DNA of 5,524 nt from Bacteroidota bacterium (GCA_030824295.1 JAVBYA010000442.1:1-5524), one strand, 5' to 3'. Counted from the first letter of the stretch, positions 1-5,524 are shown. Numbers and translations: made by a program. The notes: generated by a model not told the origin, from the sequence alone.

Positions 1-531
1 CCCTCTGTGCGCGATCACAGCGAACGCAGTGTCCTTGAGCGGCCGGTCAAAGCGGAGACGAACAGGCACCGAAGGATCCGATGAGCCGTCGGCAAGCATC
101 CCGGAGATCACGATCTGTCCGGGGAGCGGCTCTCCGCGCAATACCGCACGACTGATGCTGTCCCTCTGCACTTCCAGCCACGCCGAACCGGTCTCGCTGC
201 TCTGCGTGTACCGCCAGTATCCTTCCATCACCACTGCCGAGTCGACGATGCCGTTCTTCAGCACGAAGAGTCCGGCATTCTTTCCGGTGTAGATGGAGAT
301 CGTCGAGCCGGTCATCTGCACAACAGCCCACTTCCCGAGCCGGTCGGTACCGGATTCAACGGCGTACACTCCGTTAAGTGATTGACGCTGCGTTGATGTC
401 ATCGGTGCTGCGGCGGTCAATCTGCTCTGCGCGACCGTCGGGACATCCACGGACATCTCTTTGGTGCACGAGCCCCAGAGGAATGCCGCTGTGAGAATTA
501 CCGTCAGCCGATATGTTCGCGTCATGTTCAT
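1..531 (-). CDS. Putative lipoprotein with the start of a glycerophosphodiester phosphodiesterase (GDPD) domain, 3' part cut by window edge
   Basis: 177 codons are open from ATG at 531 to the window edge, with no stop. Residues 1-21 form a signal peptide (Arg/Thr-rich start, hydrophobic 9-19) ending in LWGSC, so Cys22 is a plausible lipidation site, although Trp at -3 is atypical for a lipobox. Residues 52-165 are rich in predicted beta strands, with an EGYWRY segment at 103-108, and match no domain I recognise. The last visible residues are AVIAHRG (171-177). This resembles the hydrophobic strand plus His-Arg-Gly that opens GDPD domains, where the His is catalytic and the Arg contacts phosphate. 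Such enzymes cleave glycerophosphodiesters to sn-glycerol 3-phosphate and an alcohol. The start overlaps the upstream stop by one base (TGATG) and lacks a clear Shine-Dalgarno, which suggests translational coupling; Met3 (codon at 525-523) is an alternative start. The gene is nearly certain. The GDPD call rests on about seven residues and is moderate. Confidence 0.68.
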   Translation of the reverse strand, partial: MNMTRTYRLTVILTAAFLWGSCTKEMSVDVPTVAQSRLTAAAPMTSTQRQSLNGVYAVESGTDRLGKWAVVQMTGSTISIYTGKNAGLFVLKNGIVDSAVVMEGYWRYTQSSETGSAWLEVQRDSISRAVLRGEPLPGQIVISGMLADGSSDPSVPVRLRFDRPLKDTAFAVIAHRG

Positions 532-1235
532 CAAAATAGATAGGAAACCTGGAGTTCAGGATAGACCAGCCACCGGTCCTGCACGGAGAACGCGAGCCAG
601 AGCTGATAGTTCGGCCGTGCATAGTTGGCGCGGAGGGTGAATGCGAAGGATGTCCCATTCCACAGGTCCTGCTCCAGCGTGAGTGACGAAATGATGCCGG
701 CCACCTCCGGCTTGATCCTTCCCACCGATGCAGAACCGAAGTATGTATGCTGCGAGATCAGCAGCAGCAGTTCCGTTCGGGAAGAGACCTTGTATCCGTC
801 GATATCGAGTCCGGCGCTGATGCCCGGCGTGTTCACCAAACCCATCGCGCCGGTATCGAACCCTTCCATATCCGCCACGCCGAACCAATACGAAAGATGG
901 TCGGAGAATCCGAACCACACCGGACCGTACGCCACGGACCAGAGAAGTCCGGCAGAGATGACATTCGTGAGATAGACCGTAGAGAAAGAACCTTGCAGGG
1001 AGAGATCGTACGGGAGTCCGTACCGCACCGATGCGTTGATCATCGGGATCTGGCGGATCTCCTCTTCCACAATAGAGCGCGGAAGGATGGTCAGCGAGAG
1101 TCCGGCACTGCCGTACCATTCACCGGGCCGATACGCGCCGGGATGCGAAAGGAACGGCGGTGCGGCTGCCTCCTGTGCAGAAAGGAAAAGAGAACAGAGT
1201 GCGGACAGTATGATGAAGAGATGGGAACGTCTCAT
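531..1235 (-). CDS. Exported beta-strand-rich protein, probable outer-membrane beta-barrel of unknown function
   Basis: This 234-residue protein belongs to no family I recognise. Residues 1-20 are a signal peptide: MRRSH start, hydrophobic core 6-19, likely cleavage after Ala20 before Gln-Glu. The mature part has about ten segments of alternating polar and hydrophobic/aromatic residues (roughly 41-50, 66-73, 77-85, 94-102, 105-120, 149-162, 166-173, 181-192, 195-205, 208-218, 222-233). The chain ends in Tyr-Leu-Phe; a C-terminal aromatic after an amphipathic strand is the usual outer-membrane barrel insertion signal. Aromatic residues are abundant (YWFG at 116-119). A small barrel in the outer membrane is the best inference. 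The ATG overlaps the preceding metallophosphoesterase stop as ATGA, and its own stop overlaps the next gene's start as TGATG, so it is the third cistron of the minus-strand operon. Long open frames on the opposite strand here are shadows. The gene is very likely real; the location is moderately sure and the function unknown. Confidence 0.85.
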   Translation of the reverse strand: MRRSHLFIILSALCSLFLSAQEAAAPPFLSHPGAYRPGEWYGSAGLSLTILPRSIVEEEIRQIPMINASVRYGLPYDLSLQGSFSTVYLTNVISAGLLWSVAYGPVWFGFSDHLSYWFGVADMEGFDTGAMGLVNTPGISAGLDIDGYKVSSRTELLLLISQHTYFGSASVGRIKPEVAGIISSLTLEQDLWNGTSFAFTLRANYARPNYQLWLAFSVQDRWLVYPELQVSYLF

Positions 1236-2155
1236 CGCCCTGTCCGCAGCGGGAATGCCAGAAGAAGGGAATCTGCGGACTCAACACCGGAATGGTCATC
1301 GCGCAGCCGCATCACATTCAATTGCAGGGAAGAATCGCTGACCGTGCAGTTCAGATAATGGAAGAACCGCCGTTCACCCGGCGCTTGATAGAGATCCTGA
1401 AAACGACGTTCACGTTCGGGCAGGAGCGGCTGCAGCAGTCCTCCCCCGCCGCCGATGACGAGGAAATCCCGTTCCCGCAGACGGAAATGCTCATACGTGT
1501 GGGCATGACCGCTCAGAAAGAGAAGCGATTTAGGATACATGGAGAAGAGAGAGACGAATCTGTTCTGAACGCCGCGCGACGGTTCCACGATGCTGCTGTT
1601 GGTGTACGGGGAATGATGGCAGGCAACGATGACAGCGGCGACAGTGGTATCCTCGTCGAACGCGATCAATTGCGCACGGTACCACGTCTGCTGCTGCTCC
1701 TGTTCTTCGTCGCTCATCCGGGAGAAGTTCGAATTCAGGATGATGATGCCGACACGCTGTACCGTGAACGCATACCAGGATGTGGTCCGCTCCGGAAAAC
1801 GCTTCCGGAACTGCTGCATGGAAGCACCATGGAAAATGAAGTAGTCGTGGTTGCCGAGTGCAGGATGGACCGGCACACGTACCGATCGCTTGAACTCATC
1901 GAACGGTCCCCAATAGGAATCGAACATGCCAATCGAGGTGATATCGCCGAGATGGACCACGGCGACGGCGGAAGATTCCTGAAGGATGCTGCGATAGATG
2001 GAACGGGAGGCGTGGATGTTGTCATCCTCCTGCAGACGAAGAGTTTCGATCCAGATAGGCTGCTGCGTATCGGAGACGAAGACCAGCTTCGGCAGCGGCT
2101 GCGCTGCCGCCGCCGAACAGAAGAGAAGAACTACGATGAGCAGCCGGATGGTCAC
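1232..2155 (-). CDS. Exported calcineurin-like metallophosphoesterase (GTG start)
   Basis: This 307-residue protein is predicted to hydrolyse phosphomono- or diesters with a two-metal centre outside the cytoplasm; the substrate is not evident. A signal peptide covers residues 1-18 (hydrophobic 4-13, then AAAA before Gln19). The calcineurin-like motifs follow in order: SDTQ at 28-31 (Asp29; Gln31 stands where DxH has His), LGD at 69-71, GNHD at 101-104, HH at 180-181 and GHAH at 216-219, followed by YEH. A five-glycine run at 235-239 follows the last motif. The start is GTG at 2155, because it is preceded by a Shine-Dalgarno (CAAAGG) with 8-nt spacing, yields the signal peptide, and overlaps the upstream stop as GTGA. 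The stop overlaps the next start as ATGA. It is the second cistron of the operon. Family is confident; the role, possibly phosphate scavenging with the putative GDPD two genes on, is inference. Confidence 0.93.
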   Translation of the reverse strand: MTIRLLIVVLLFCSAAAAQPLPKLVFVSDTQQPIWIETLRLQEDDNIHASRSIYRSILQESSAVAVVHLGDITSIGMFDSYWGPFDEFKRSVRVPVHPALGNHDYFIFHGASMQQFRKRFPERTTSWYAFTVQRVGIIILNSNFSRMSDEEQEQQQTWYRAQLIAFDEDTTVAAVIVACHHSPYTNSSIVEPSRGVQNRFVSLFSMYPKSLLFLSGHAHTYEHFRLRERDFLVIGGGGGLLQPLLPERERRFQDLYQAPGERRFFHYLNCTVSDSSLQLNVMRLRDDHSGVESADSLLLAFPLRTGR

Positions 2156-3174
2156 CGGCCGTACCTTTGCTTCACCGCCGGAATGAGATACTCTTCGAAC
2201 GAGCGTTTGAAATCATACTCCGCTTTCCAGCCCCACTCCTTCTGCGCCATGGTATCATCCACATCCGCCGGCCAGCTGTCGACGATCTTCTGTCGGAGTG
2301 AATCCGGTTTGAAATTCACCTGCGCTTCGGGGAACGCCTGTTTGATGACATCGTAGAAATCCTTCGCGGAAACGGAGAATGCGCCGATATTATAGACGAC
2401 CTGCGTCAGGTTCGAAGCCGGTGTTGCTTCCAGCGTGAGCAGCGCATTGATGGCATCGGGCATCACCATGAACGGGAGCGTGGCGCTCTCCGGCACGAAG
2501 CAATCGTAGACCTTTCCCTGTGCGGCGTAGTGCATCATCTCCGGACCGTAATCGCTCGTACCGCCGGTGGGAAGCGTGATGGCGCTGATGAGTCCGGGAA
2601 AGCGGATGCCGCGGAAATCGACATGCGCCGCGGTCGGCTGCGGATCGATCTGCCGGTAGTACCAATTGTAGTAGCGTCCGAGGTCCTCGCAATATTTCTT
2701 GTTGATGCCGTACATGGTCCGCGCATCAAGCCATTGCGACTCCTTCACCTTGCCCGACTTCATCTTCGTCGGCACATCCGGCAGTCCGTACGCTGCGATG
2801 GAACTCGGGAAGAGGAACTTCACATTCTCGCCGGTAGCACGCGCCTGGCGCGCCGCCAGCTCGAGCAGTCCCAGCGTCCCGTCCACATTCACGCGGTGAC
2901 CGAGCACCGGTTCGCGCTCCGCCTTGGTGGAGAGGATGGCGGCGAGATGATAGATGGTGCCGAAATCATAGAAGGCGGCAAGACGGTCGAGCAGCGACGA
3001 GTCCATGATGTCGCCGACGATCACTTCGTGGCATTTCTCCTGGAGCGTCTTGCTGAGCGGATGGACGTCGATGGCAACGATGCGGATATCGGGATGTTTC
3101 TCGGTAAGACGCGCCACGAGACCGTGGCCGATCTCGCCGTTCGCGCCGGTGATGAGGACAGCTTTGGTGGACAT
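2152..3174 (-). CDS. tdh: NAD-dependent L-threonine 3-dehydrogenase, epimerase (extended SDR) type
   Basis: This 340-residue cytoplasmic enzyme would oxidise L-threonine with NAD+ to 2-amino-3-oxobutyrate, which a CoA ligase then converts to glycine and acetyl-CoA. The Rossmann motif GANGEIG is at 10-16, Asp36 ends the second strand and would favour NAD over NADP, and the SDR catalytic residues are Ser124/Ser125 and Tyr155-x3-Lys159. The stretches GIRFPGLISA (189-198), LPTGGTSDYG (201-210), PFMVMPDAI (234-242) and the SWPADVDD...WGWK segment (300-317) match the short-chain threonine dehydrogenases and differ from UDP-glucose 4-epimerases. The length fits a family usual of about 310-340. This is not the zinc-dependent Tdh of E. 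coli. The ATG at 3174 has a GAAAGG Shine-Dalgarno 6 nt upstream. It is the first gene of the minus-strand operon, and its stop overlaps the next start (GTGA). The ligase partner gene (kbl) is not in this window. Confidence 0.92.
   Translation of the reverse strand: MSTKAVLITGANGEIGHGLVARLTEKHPDIRIVAIDVHPLSKTLQEKCHEVIVGDIMDSSLLDRLAAFYDFGTIYHLAAILSTKAEREPVLGHRVNVDGTLGLLELAARQARATGENVKFLFPSSIAAYGLPDVPTKMKSGKVKESQWLDARTMYGINKKYCEDLGRYYNWYYRQIDPQPTAAHVDFRGIRFPGLISAITLPTGGTSDYGPEMMHYAAQGKVYDCFVPESATLPFMVMPDAINALLTLEATPASNLTQVVYNIGAFSVSAKDFYDVIKQAFPEAQVNFKPDSLRQKIVDSWPADVDDTMAQKEWGWKAEYDFKRSFEEYLIPAVKQRYGR
2164..2169 (-). promoter_or_regulatory. Ribosome binding site deciding the GTG start of the metallophosphoesterase
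   Basis: On the minus strand CAAAGG lies 8 nt before the GTG at 2155, inside the last codons of the threonine dehydrogenase gene. No ATG precedes the signal-peptide region in this frame, so this site supports GTG as the true start. Confidence 0.6.
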
Positions 3175-3180
3175 ACGGTT

Positions 3181-3186
3181 CCTTTC
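3181..3186 (-). promoter_or_regulatory. Shine-Dalgarno of the threonine dehydrogenase gene
   Basis: On the minus strand GAAAGG lies 6 nt before the ATG at 3174. It is a good match to the anti-SD complement and fixes the start, which also gives the expected N-terminus ahead of the Rossmann glycines. Confidence 0.7.
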
Positions 3187-3203
3187 GTAAAATTCAGTGC
3201 GGG

Positions 3204-3232
3204 AAATATACGGAAAAATTCGTGCGGAAGAA
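3204..3232 (-). promoter_or_regulatory. Candidate promoter for the minus-strand operon
   Basis: TATATTT (minus strand, 3210 down to 3204) is a good -10; it also fits TAnnTTT, the core of the Bacteroidota -7 element TAnnTTTG. A weak TTCTTC (3232-3227) sits 16 nt upstream. Transcription would start near 3197, leaving a leader of roughly 23 nt that includes the Shine-Dalgarno. The upstream hexamer is poor, so confidence is limited. Confidence 0.4.
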
Positions 3233-3252
3233 CTCCGGAAATCCCTCTGATT

Positions 3253-3278
3253 GCTGAAACGTATCGCCTTTCGCTGAA
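3253..3278 (+). repeat. Direct repeat GCTGAA with 20-bp period
   Basis: GCTGAA occurs at 3253-3258 and 3273-3278, exactly 20 bp (about two helical turns) apart. A related inverted word, GTTCAAC, lies at 3303-3309. The pair sits just upstream of the plus-strand candidate -10, where an activator or repressor could bind. A six-base repeat can arise by chance, so a role as an operator is only a suggestion. Confidence 0.3.
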
Positions 3279-3286
3279 CAATTCTC

Positions 3287-3293
3287 TATTTTA
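3287..3293 (+). promoter_or_regulatory. Weak candidate -10 for the GH92 gene
   Basis: TATTTTA lies about 27 nt before the GH92 start codon and is the best -10-like word on this strand. I find no convincing -35 at 16-18 nt spacing, which could mean activator dependence or that the true promoter is elsewhere. Confidence 0.25.
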
Positions 3294-3309
3294 CCGCACA
3301 TCGTTCAAC

Positions 3310-3313
3310 GGAG
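3310..3313 (+). promoter_or_regulatory. Shine-Dalgarno of the GH92 gene
   Basis: GGAG lies 6 nt before the ATG at 3320. The spacing is ideal, and this start gives a complete signal peptide, so it supports the chosen start. Confidence 0.65.
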
Positions 3314-3319
3314 CCAATC

Positions 3320-5524
3320 ATGCGGACAATCGTCATCGTTCTTCTGCTCACCGTTCCACTCTTCGGTCAATCCGGTCCCGCCGGACTGGTCAACCCTTTC
3401 GTCGGCACGGACGCACACGGACACACCTTCCCCGGTGCCACCACGCCGTTCGGCATGGTGCAGCTGAGTCCGGACACACGGGTGGAAGGATGGGATGCGT
3501 GCGGCGGGTATCATTACTCCGATTCCTCCATCATCGGGTTCAGTCATACGCATCTGAGCGGGACCGGCGTACCGGACTACGGCGACATCCTCTTCAAGCC
3601 GATGTCCCGCCGTCCATCGCTGCTGCCGGCACGCTATCGCTCAACATTCTCGCACCGGGATGAATCCGCATCCGCAGGATACTATCGTGTCCGATTGACC
3701 GATGACGATATCGAAGCCGAGCTGACCGCAACCACGCGCACCGGCATTCACCGGTACCACTTACCGCGTCAGGATTCCTCCTTTGTGATCATCGATCTGA
3801 AGCATGGACTGGGACCGGATGTGGTGATCCACTCCTTCCTGCAGCGCAACGGAACAACGGAGATCACCGGGTTCCGCCGTTCGAACGGATGGGCGCGGGA
3901 TCAGCATCTTTATTTCGTGGCGCAGTTCTCATTGCCGATCCTTGCCGTTGCTGCAGCGCAGAACGATACGATCGTCTGGGGTCGGGACAGCAGCAGCGGA
4001 ACGAATACGAAAGCGGCGCTGCTCTTCGATACCCGCATGAACAATCAGCTCACCGTAAAGGTCGCGCTCTCCTCCGTGAGCATCGACGGTGCACGGAAGA
4101 ACATGCAGCAGGAGGCAGCCGGATGGGACTTCGGCCAATTCCGTACACGCGCGGCTGCAACGTGGAACGATGCACTCAGCGCTATCGATGTCCGCGGCGG
4201 CACAGAGCAACAGCGCCGGACCTTCTACACGGCGCTCTATCATACGATGATCGCGCCGAATACCTTCAGCGATGCGGACGGCCGGTACCGCGGTATGAAC
4301 GGCACGATCCGTACCGCGAAAGGGCGTTCGCACTACACGGTCTTCTCGTTGTGGGATACATTCCGCGCGCTACATCCGCTCCTTTCCATTATCGACGAGA
4401 AGCGGACGGTGGAATTCGTCAACACGTTCCTTGCGCAGTATGATGAAGGGGGACTGCTGCCGGTGTGGGAACTGTGCGCGAATGAGACGTACTGCATGAT
4501 CGGATATCACTCCGTTTCCGTCATCGCGGATGCCGTGACGAAAGGATTCACCGGATTCGACCGGAAAAAAGCACTCACAGCAATGGTCGCCAGTGCCGAG
4601 AAGGACCATTTCGGTCTGTCGCATTACCGGACGCACGGGTATGTACCGGGAGAGAAGGAATCCGAATCGGTCTCCAAAACACTTGAATACGCGTATGATG
4701 ACTGGTGCATCGCACGGGCGGCGGAAGCGGCAGGGAACAAAAAGATCGCGGCACAATTCGCTAAACGGTCCCAGAACTACCGGAATGTCTTCGATCCATC
4801 CGTCGGCTTCATGCGGGGAAAGAAGAACGGCAGCTGGAACACACCGTTCTCCCCTGCCGCGGTGTCGCTCGACTTCACCGAAGCGAACTCCTGGCAGTAC
4901 AGCTTCTTTGTTCCGCACGACATCCCCGGTATGATGCAGCTCTACGGCGGACGCGATGCGTTCGTGAAGAAGCTGGATGAACTCTTCAGCACTTCAAGCA
5001 CACTGGAAGGACGCCAGCAATCCGACATCACCGGACTGATCGGCCAGTATGCGCACGGCAACGAGCCGAGCCACCACATGGCATATCTGTACACCTACGC
5101 CGGAGCACCGGCGAAGACGCAGCAGCGTGTCCGGCAGATACTGGACGAACTCTATTCGGACCGACCGGACGGTCTCTCTGGCAACGAGGATTGCGGGCAG
5201 ATGTCCGCCTGGTATGTGATGAGCGCGATAGGACTCTATCAGGTAACACCCGGCACGCCGGAATATACGATGACCACACCGCTGTTCGACACGGTGATCG
5301 TCCGAACGGCAGGCGGGAAACGGTTCACCATCATCACGCAGCGGAATGCTTCCACCGATATGTACATCCACTCGGCAGCAAAGAACGGGAAAGCAATGAA
5401 CGAACTGTTCCTGTCGCACAAGGATGTCAATGCCGGAGCGACGGTCCGCATCACCGCCGGCGCTGAACCGTCCGACCGGTACAATACCGTCAAAGCAGCA
5501 TCGTCCCGCACACCGGTCCCGTTC
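3320..5524 (+). CDS. Secreted glycoside hydrolase family 92 alpha-mannosidase, 3' end cut by window edge
   Basis: 735 codons are visible with no stop. GH92 enzymes are Ca2+-dependent, inverting exo-alpha-mannosidases that release mannose from N-glycans or mannans. Residues 1-16 are a signal peptide (hydrophobic 4-15, cleavage before Gln17); there is no lipobox Cys, so the enzyme is probably periplasmic or secreted. Family blocks appear in order: VNPFVGTDAHGHTFPGATTP (24-43), GFSHTHLSGTG (73-83), SLWDTFRALHPL (343-354), WELCANETYCMIGYHS (383-398), KTLEYAYDDW (453-462), TEANSWQY (520-527), FVPHD (530-534), SDITGLIGQYAHGNEPSHH (568-586) and GNEDCGQMSAWYV (621-633). From what is known of the family, Glu521 is the likely general acid and Asp624 the likely base. 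The N-terminal beta-sandwich spans about 20-260 and the alpha/alpha toroid about 270-640. The core is nearly complete, since the family is commonly about 720-770 residues; a further C-terminal domain may follow. Linkage specificity cannot be assigned. No SusC/SusD genes are in the window. Confidence 0.95.
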   Translation, partial: MRTIVIVLLLTVPLFGQSGPAGLVNPFVGTDAHGHTFPGATTPFGMVQLSPDTRVEGWDACGGYHYSDSSIIGFSHTHLSGTGVPDYGDILFKPMSRRPSLLPARYRSTFSHRDESASAGYYRVRLTDDDIEAELTATTRTGIHRYHLPRQDSSFVIIDLKHGLGPDVVIHSFLQRNGTTEITGFRRSNGWARDQHLYFVAQFSLPILAVAAAQNDTIVWGRDSSSGTNTKAALLFDTRMNNQLTVKVALSSVSIDGARKNMQQEAAGWDFGQFRTRAAATWNDALSAIDVRGGTEQQRRTFYTALYHTMIAPNTFSDADGRYRGMNGTIRTAKGRSHYTVFSLWDTFRALHPLLSIIDEKRTVEFVNTFLAQYDEGGLLPVWELCANETYCMIGYHSVSVIADAVTKGFTGFDRKKALTAMVASAEKDHFGLSHYRTHGYVPGEKESESVSKTLEYAYDDWCIARAAEAAGNKKIAAQFAKRSQNYRNVFDPSVGFMRGKKNGSWNTPFSPAAVSLDFTEANSWQYSFFVPHDIPGMMQLYGGRDAFVKKLDELFSTSSTLEGRQQSDITGLIGQYAHGNEPSHHMAYLYTYAGAPAKTQQRVRQILDELYSDRPDGLSGNEDCGQMSAWYVMSAIGLYQVTPGTPEYTMTTPLFDTVIVRTAGGKRFTIITQRNASTDMYIHSAAKNGKAMNELFLSHKDVNAGATVRITAGAEPSDRYNTVKAASSRTPVPF

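Larger units (their letters stand above)
1..3174 (-). other. Four-gene overlapping operon
   Basis: Four same-strand genes follow one another with overlaps of 4 nt (GTGA, 2152-2155), 4 nt (ATGA, 1232-1235) and 1 nt (TGATG, at 531). There is no room for internal promoters or terminators outside coding sequence, so a single transcript from the 3175-3319 region and translational coupling are likely. The first product is cytoplasmic; the following three carry export signals. The operon continues past the left edge. Confidence 0.85.
3175..3319. other. Divergent intergenic regulatory region
   Basis: These 145 nt separate the divergent threonine dehydrogenase operon and the GH92 gene. The region is visibly more AT-rich than the flanking genes and is the only non-coding stretch in the window. 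It holds a Shine-Dalgarno and a candidate -10 on each strand, a GCTGAA direct repeat (3253-3278) and three CGGAA words (3211, 3225, 3236). I see no small ORF, RNA gene or terminator hairpin in it. Confidence 0.8.

Noticed and set aside
1438..1452. Run of five glycine codons in the metallophosphoesterase (residues 235-239) as a possible repeat-expansion or slippage site
   Set aside because: Glycine-rich stretches after the GHxH motif are common in this family and the codons are not a uniform homopolymer.
1292..2356. 354-codon open frame on the plus strand opposite the metallophosphoesterase
   Set aside because: Its translation is Arg/Asp/Glu-rich low-quality sequence without domains, and it lies antisense to a gene with a full set of catalytic motifs. 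It is a shadow of GC-rich codon use.
2152..3174. Annotation as UDP-glucose 4-epimerase
   Set aside because: The Rossmann and YxxxK motifs are shared, but the LPTGGTSDY, PFMVMPDAI and C-terminal DD...WGWK segments match the threonine dehydrogenase group.
3175..3319. Terminator, riboswitch or small RNA in the intergenic region
   Set aside because: No stable GC hairpin followed by a T run and no known riboswitch core is visible, and both flanking genes diverge so no terminator is expected.
2530..3663. 377-codon open frame on the plus strand crossing the threonine dehydrogenase gene, the intergenic region and the GH92 start
   Set aside because: It runs antisense to one convincing gene and out of frame with another, and its product has no recognisable motif.
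3889..4443. 184-codon open frame on the plus strand inside the GH92 gene
   Set aside because: It is out of frame with the motif-rich GH92 reading frame, and its Arg-rich translation shows no domain.
4370..4918. 182-codon minus-strand frame inside the GH92 gene
   Set aside because: It is antisense to intact GH92 family blocks and has no signal or motif of its own.
1..5524. Apparent abundance of CCGG and TCCGG words throughout
   Set aside because: It runs evenly through all genes and fits GC-rich codon use; no clustering suggests a specific element.

Overview
The window reads as a dense piece of a Gram-negative bacterial chromosome, GC-rich by eye. Four of the five proteins start with an export signal, and one looks like an outer-membrane barrel. 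Together with a secreted GH92 mannosidase and an epimerase-type threonine dehydrogenase, this suggests the Bacteroidota/Chlorobiota-Ignavibacteria neighbourhood. That placement is inference from gene content; nothing in the window fixes the taxon. I see no rRNA, tRNA, CRISPR array, insertion sequence, phage gene or transcription terminator.

Layout. Positions 1-3174 carry four genes on the minus strand, in transcription order: an SDR-type L-threonine 3-dehydrogenase (2152-3174), an exported metallophosphoesterase (1232-2155, GTG start), an exported beta-strand-rich protein that is probably an outer-membrane barrel (531-1235), and a lipoprotein-like gene cut by the window's left edge (1-531). 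Its last three visible residues, His-Arg-Gly, look like the start of a glycerophosphodiester phosphodiesterase (GDPD) domain. The genes overlap by 4, 4 and 1 nt (GTGA, ATGA, TGATG), so they are very probably one translationally coupled operon. A 145-nt divergent intergenic region (3175-3319) holds a Shine-Dalgarno and a candidate -10 for each direction. From 3320 to the right edge a plus-strand gene encodes a secreted GH92 alpha-mannosidase, 735 codons visible with no stop yet.

How the genes may work together. The first operon gene is cytoplasmic amino-acid metabolism (threonine to 2-amino-3-oxobutyrate). The next three are all envelope proteins, two of them putative phosphoesterases flanking the barrel-like protein. 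A speculative reading is a small envelope module that cleaves phosphodiesters or phosphomonoesters, co-transcribed with a housekeeping dehydrogenase. The divergent GH92 enzyme would release mannose from alpha-mannosides outside the cytoplasm. A link between phosphoester cleavage and mannoside cleavage (for example on phosphorylated mannans) is conceivable but rests only on adjacency. The most unusual items are the lipoprotein with a roughly 150-residue extension ahead of a putative GDPD domain, the tight coupling of a cytoplasmic dehydrogenase to three envelope genes, and a 20-bp-spaced direct repeat upstream of the mannosidase.
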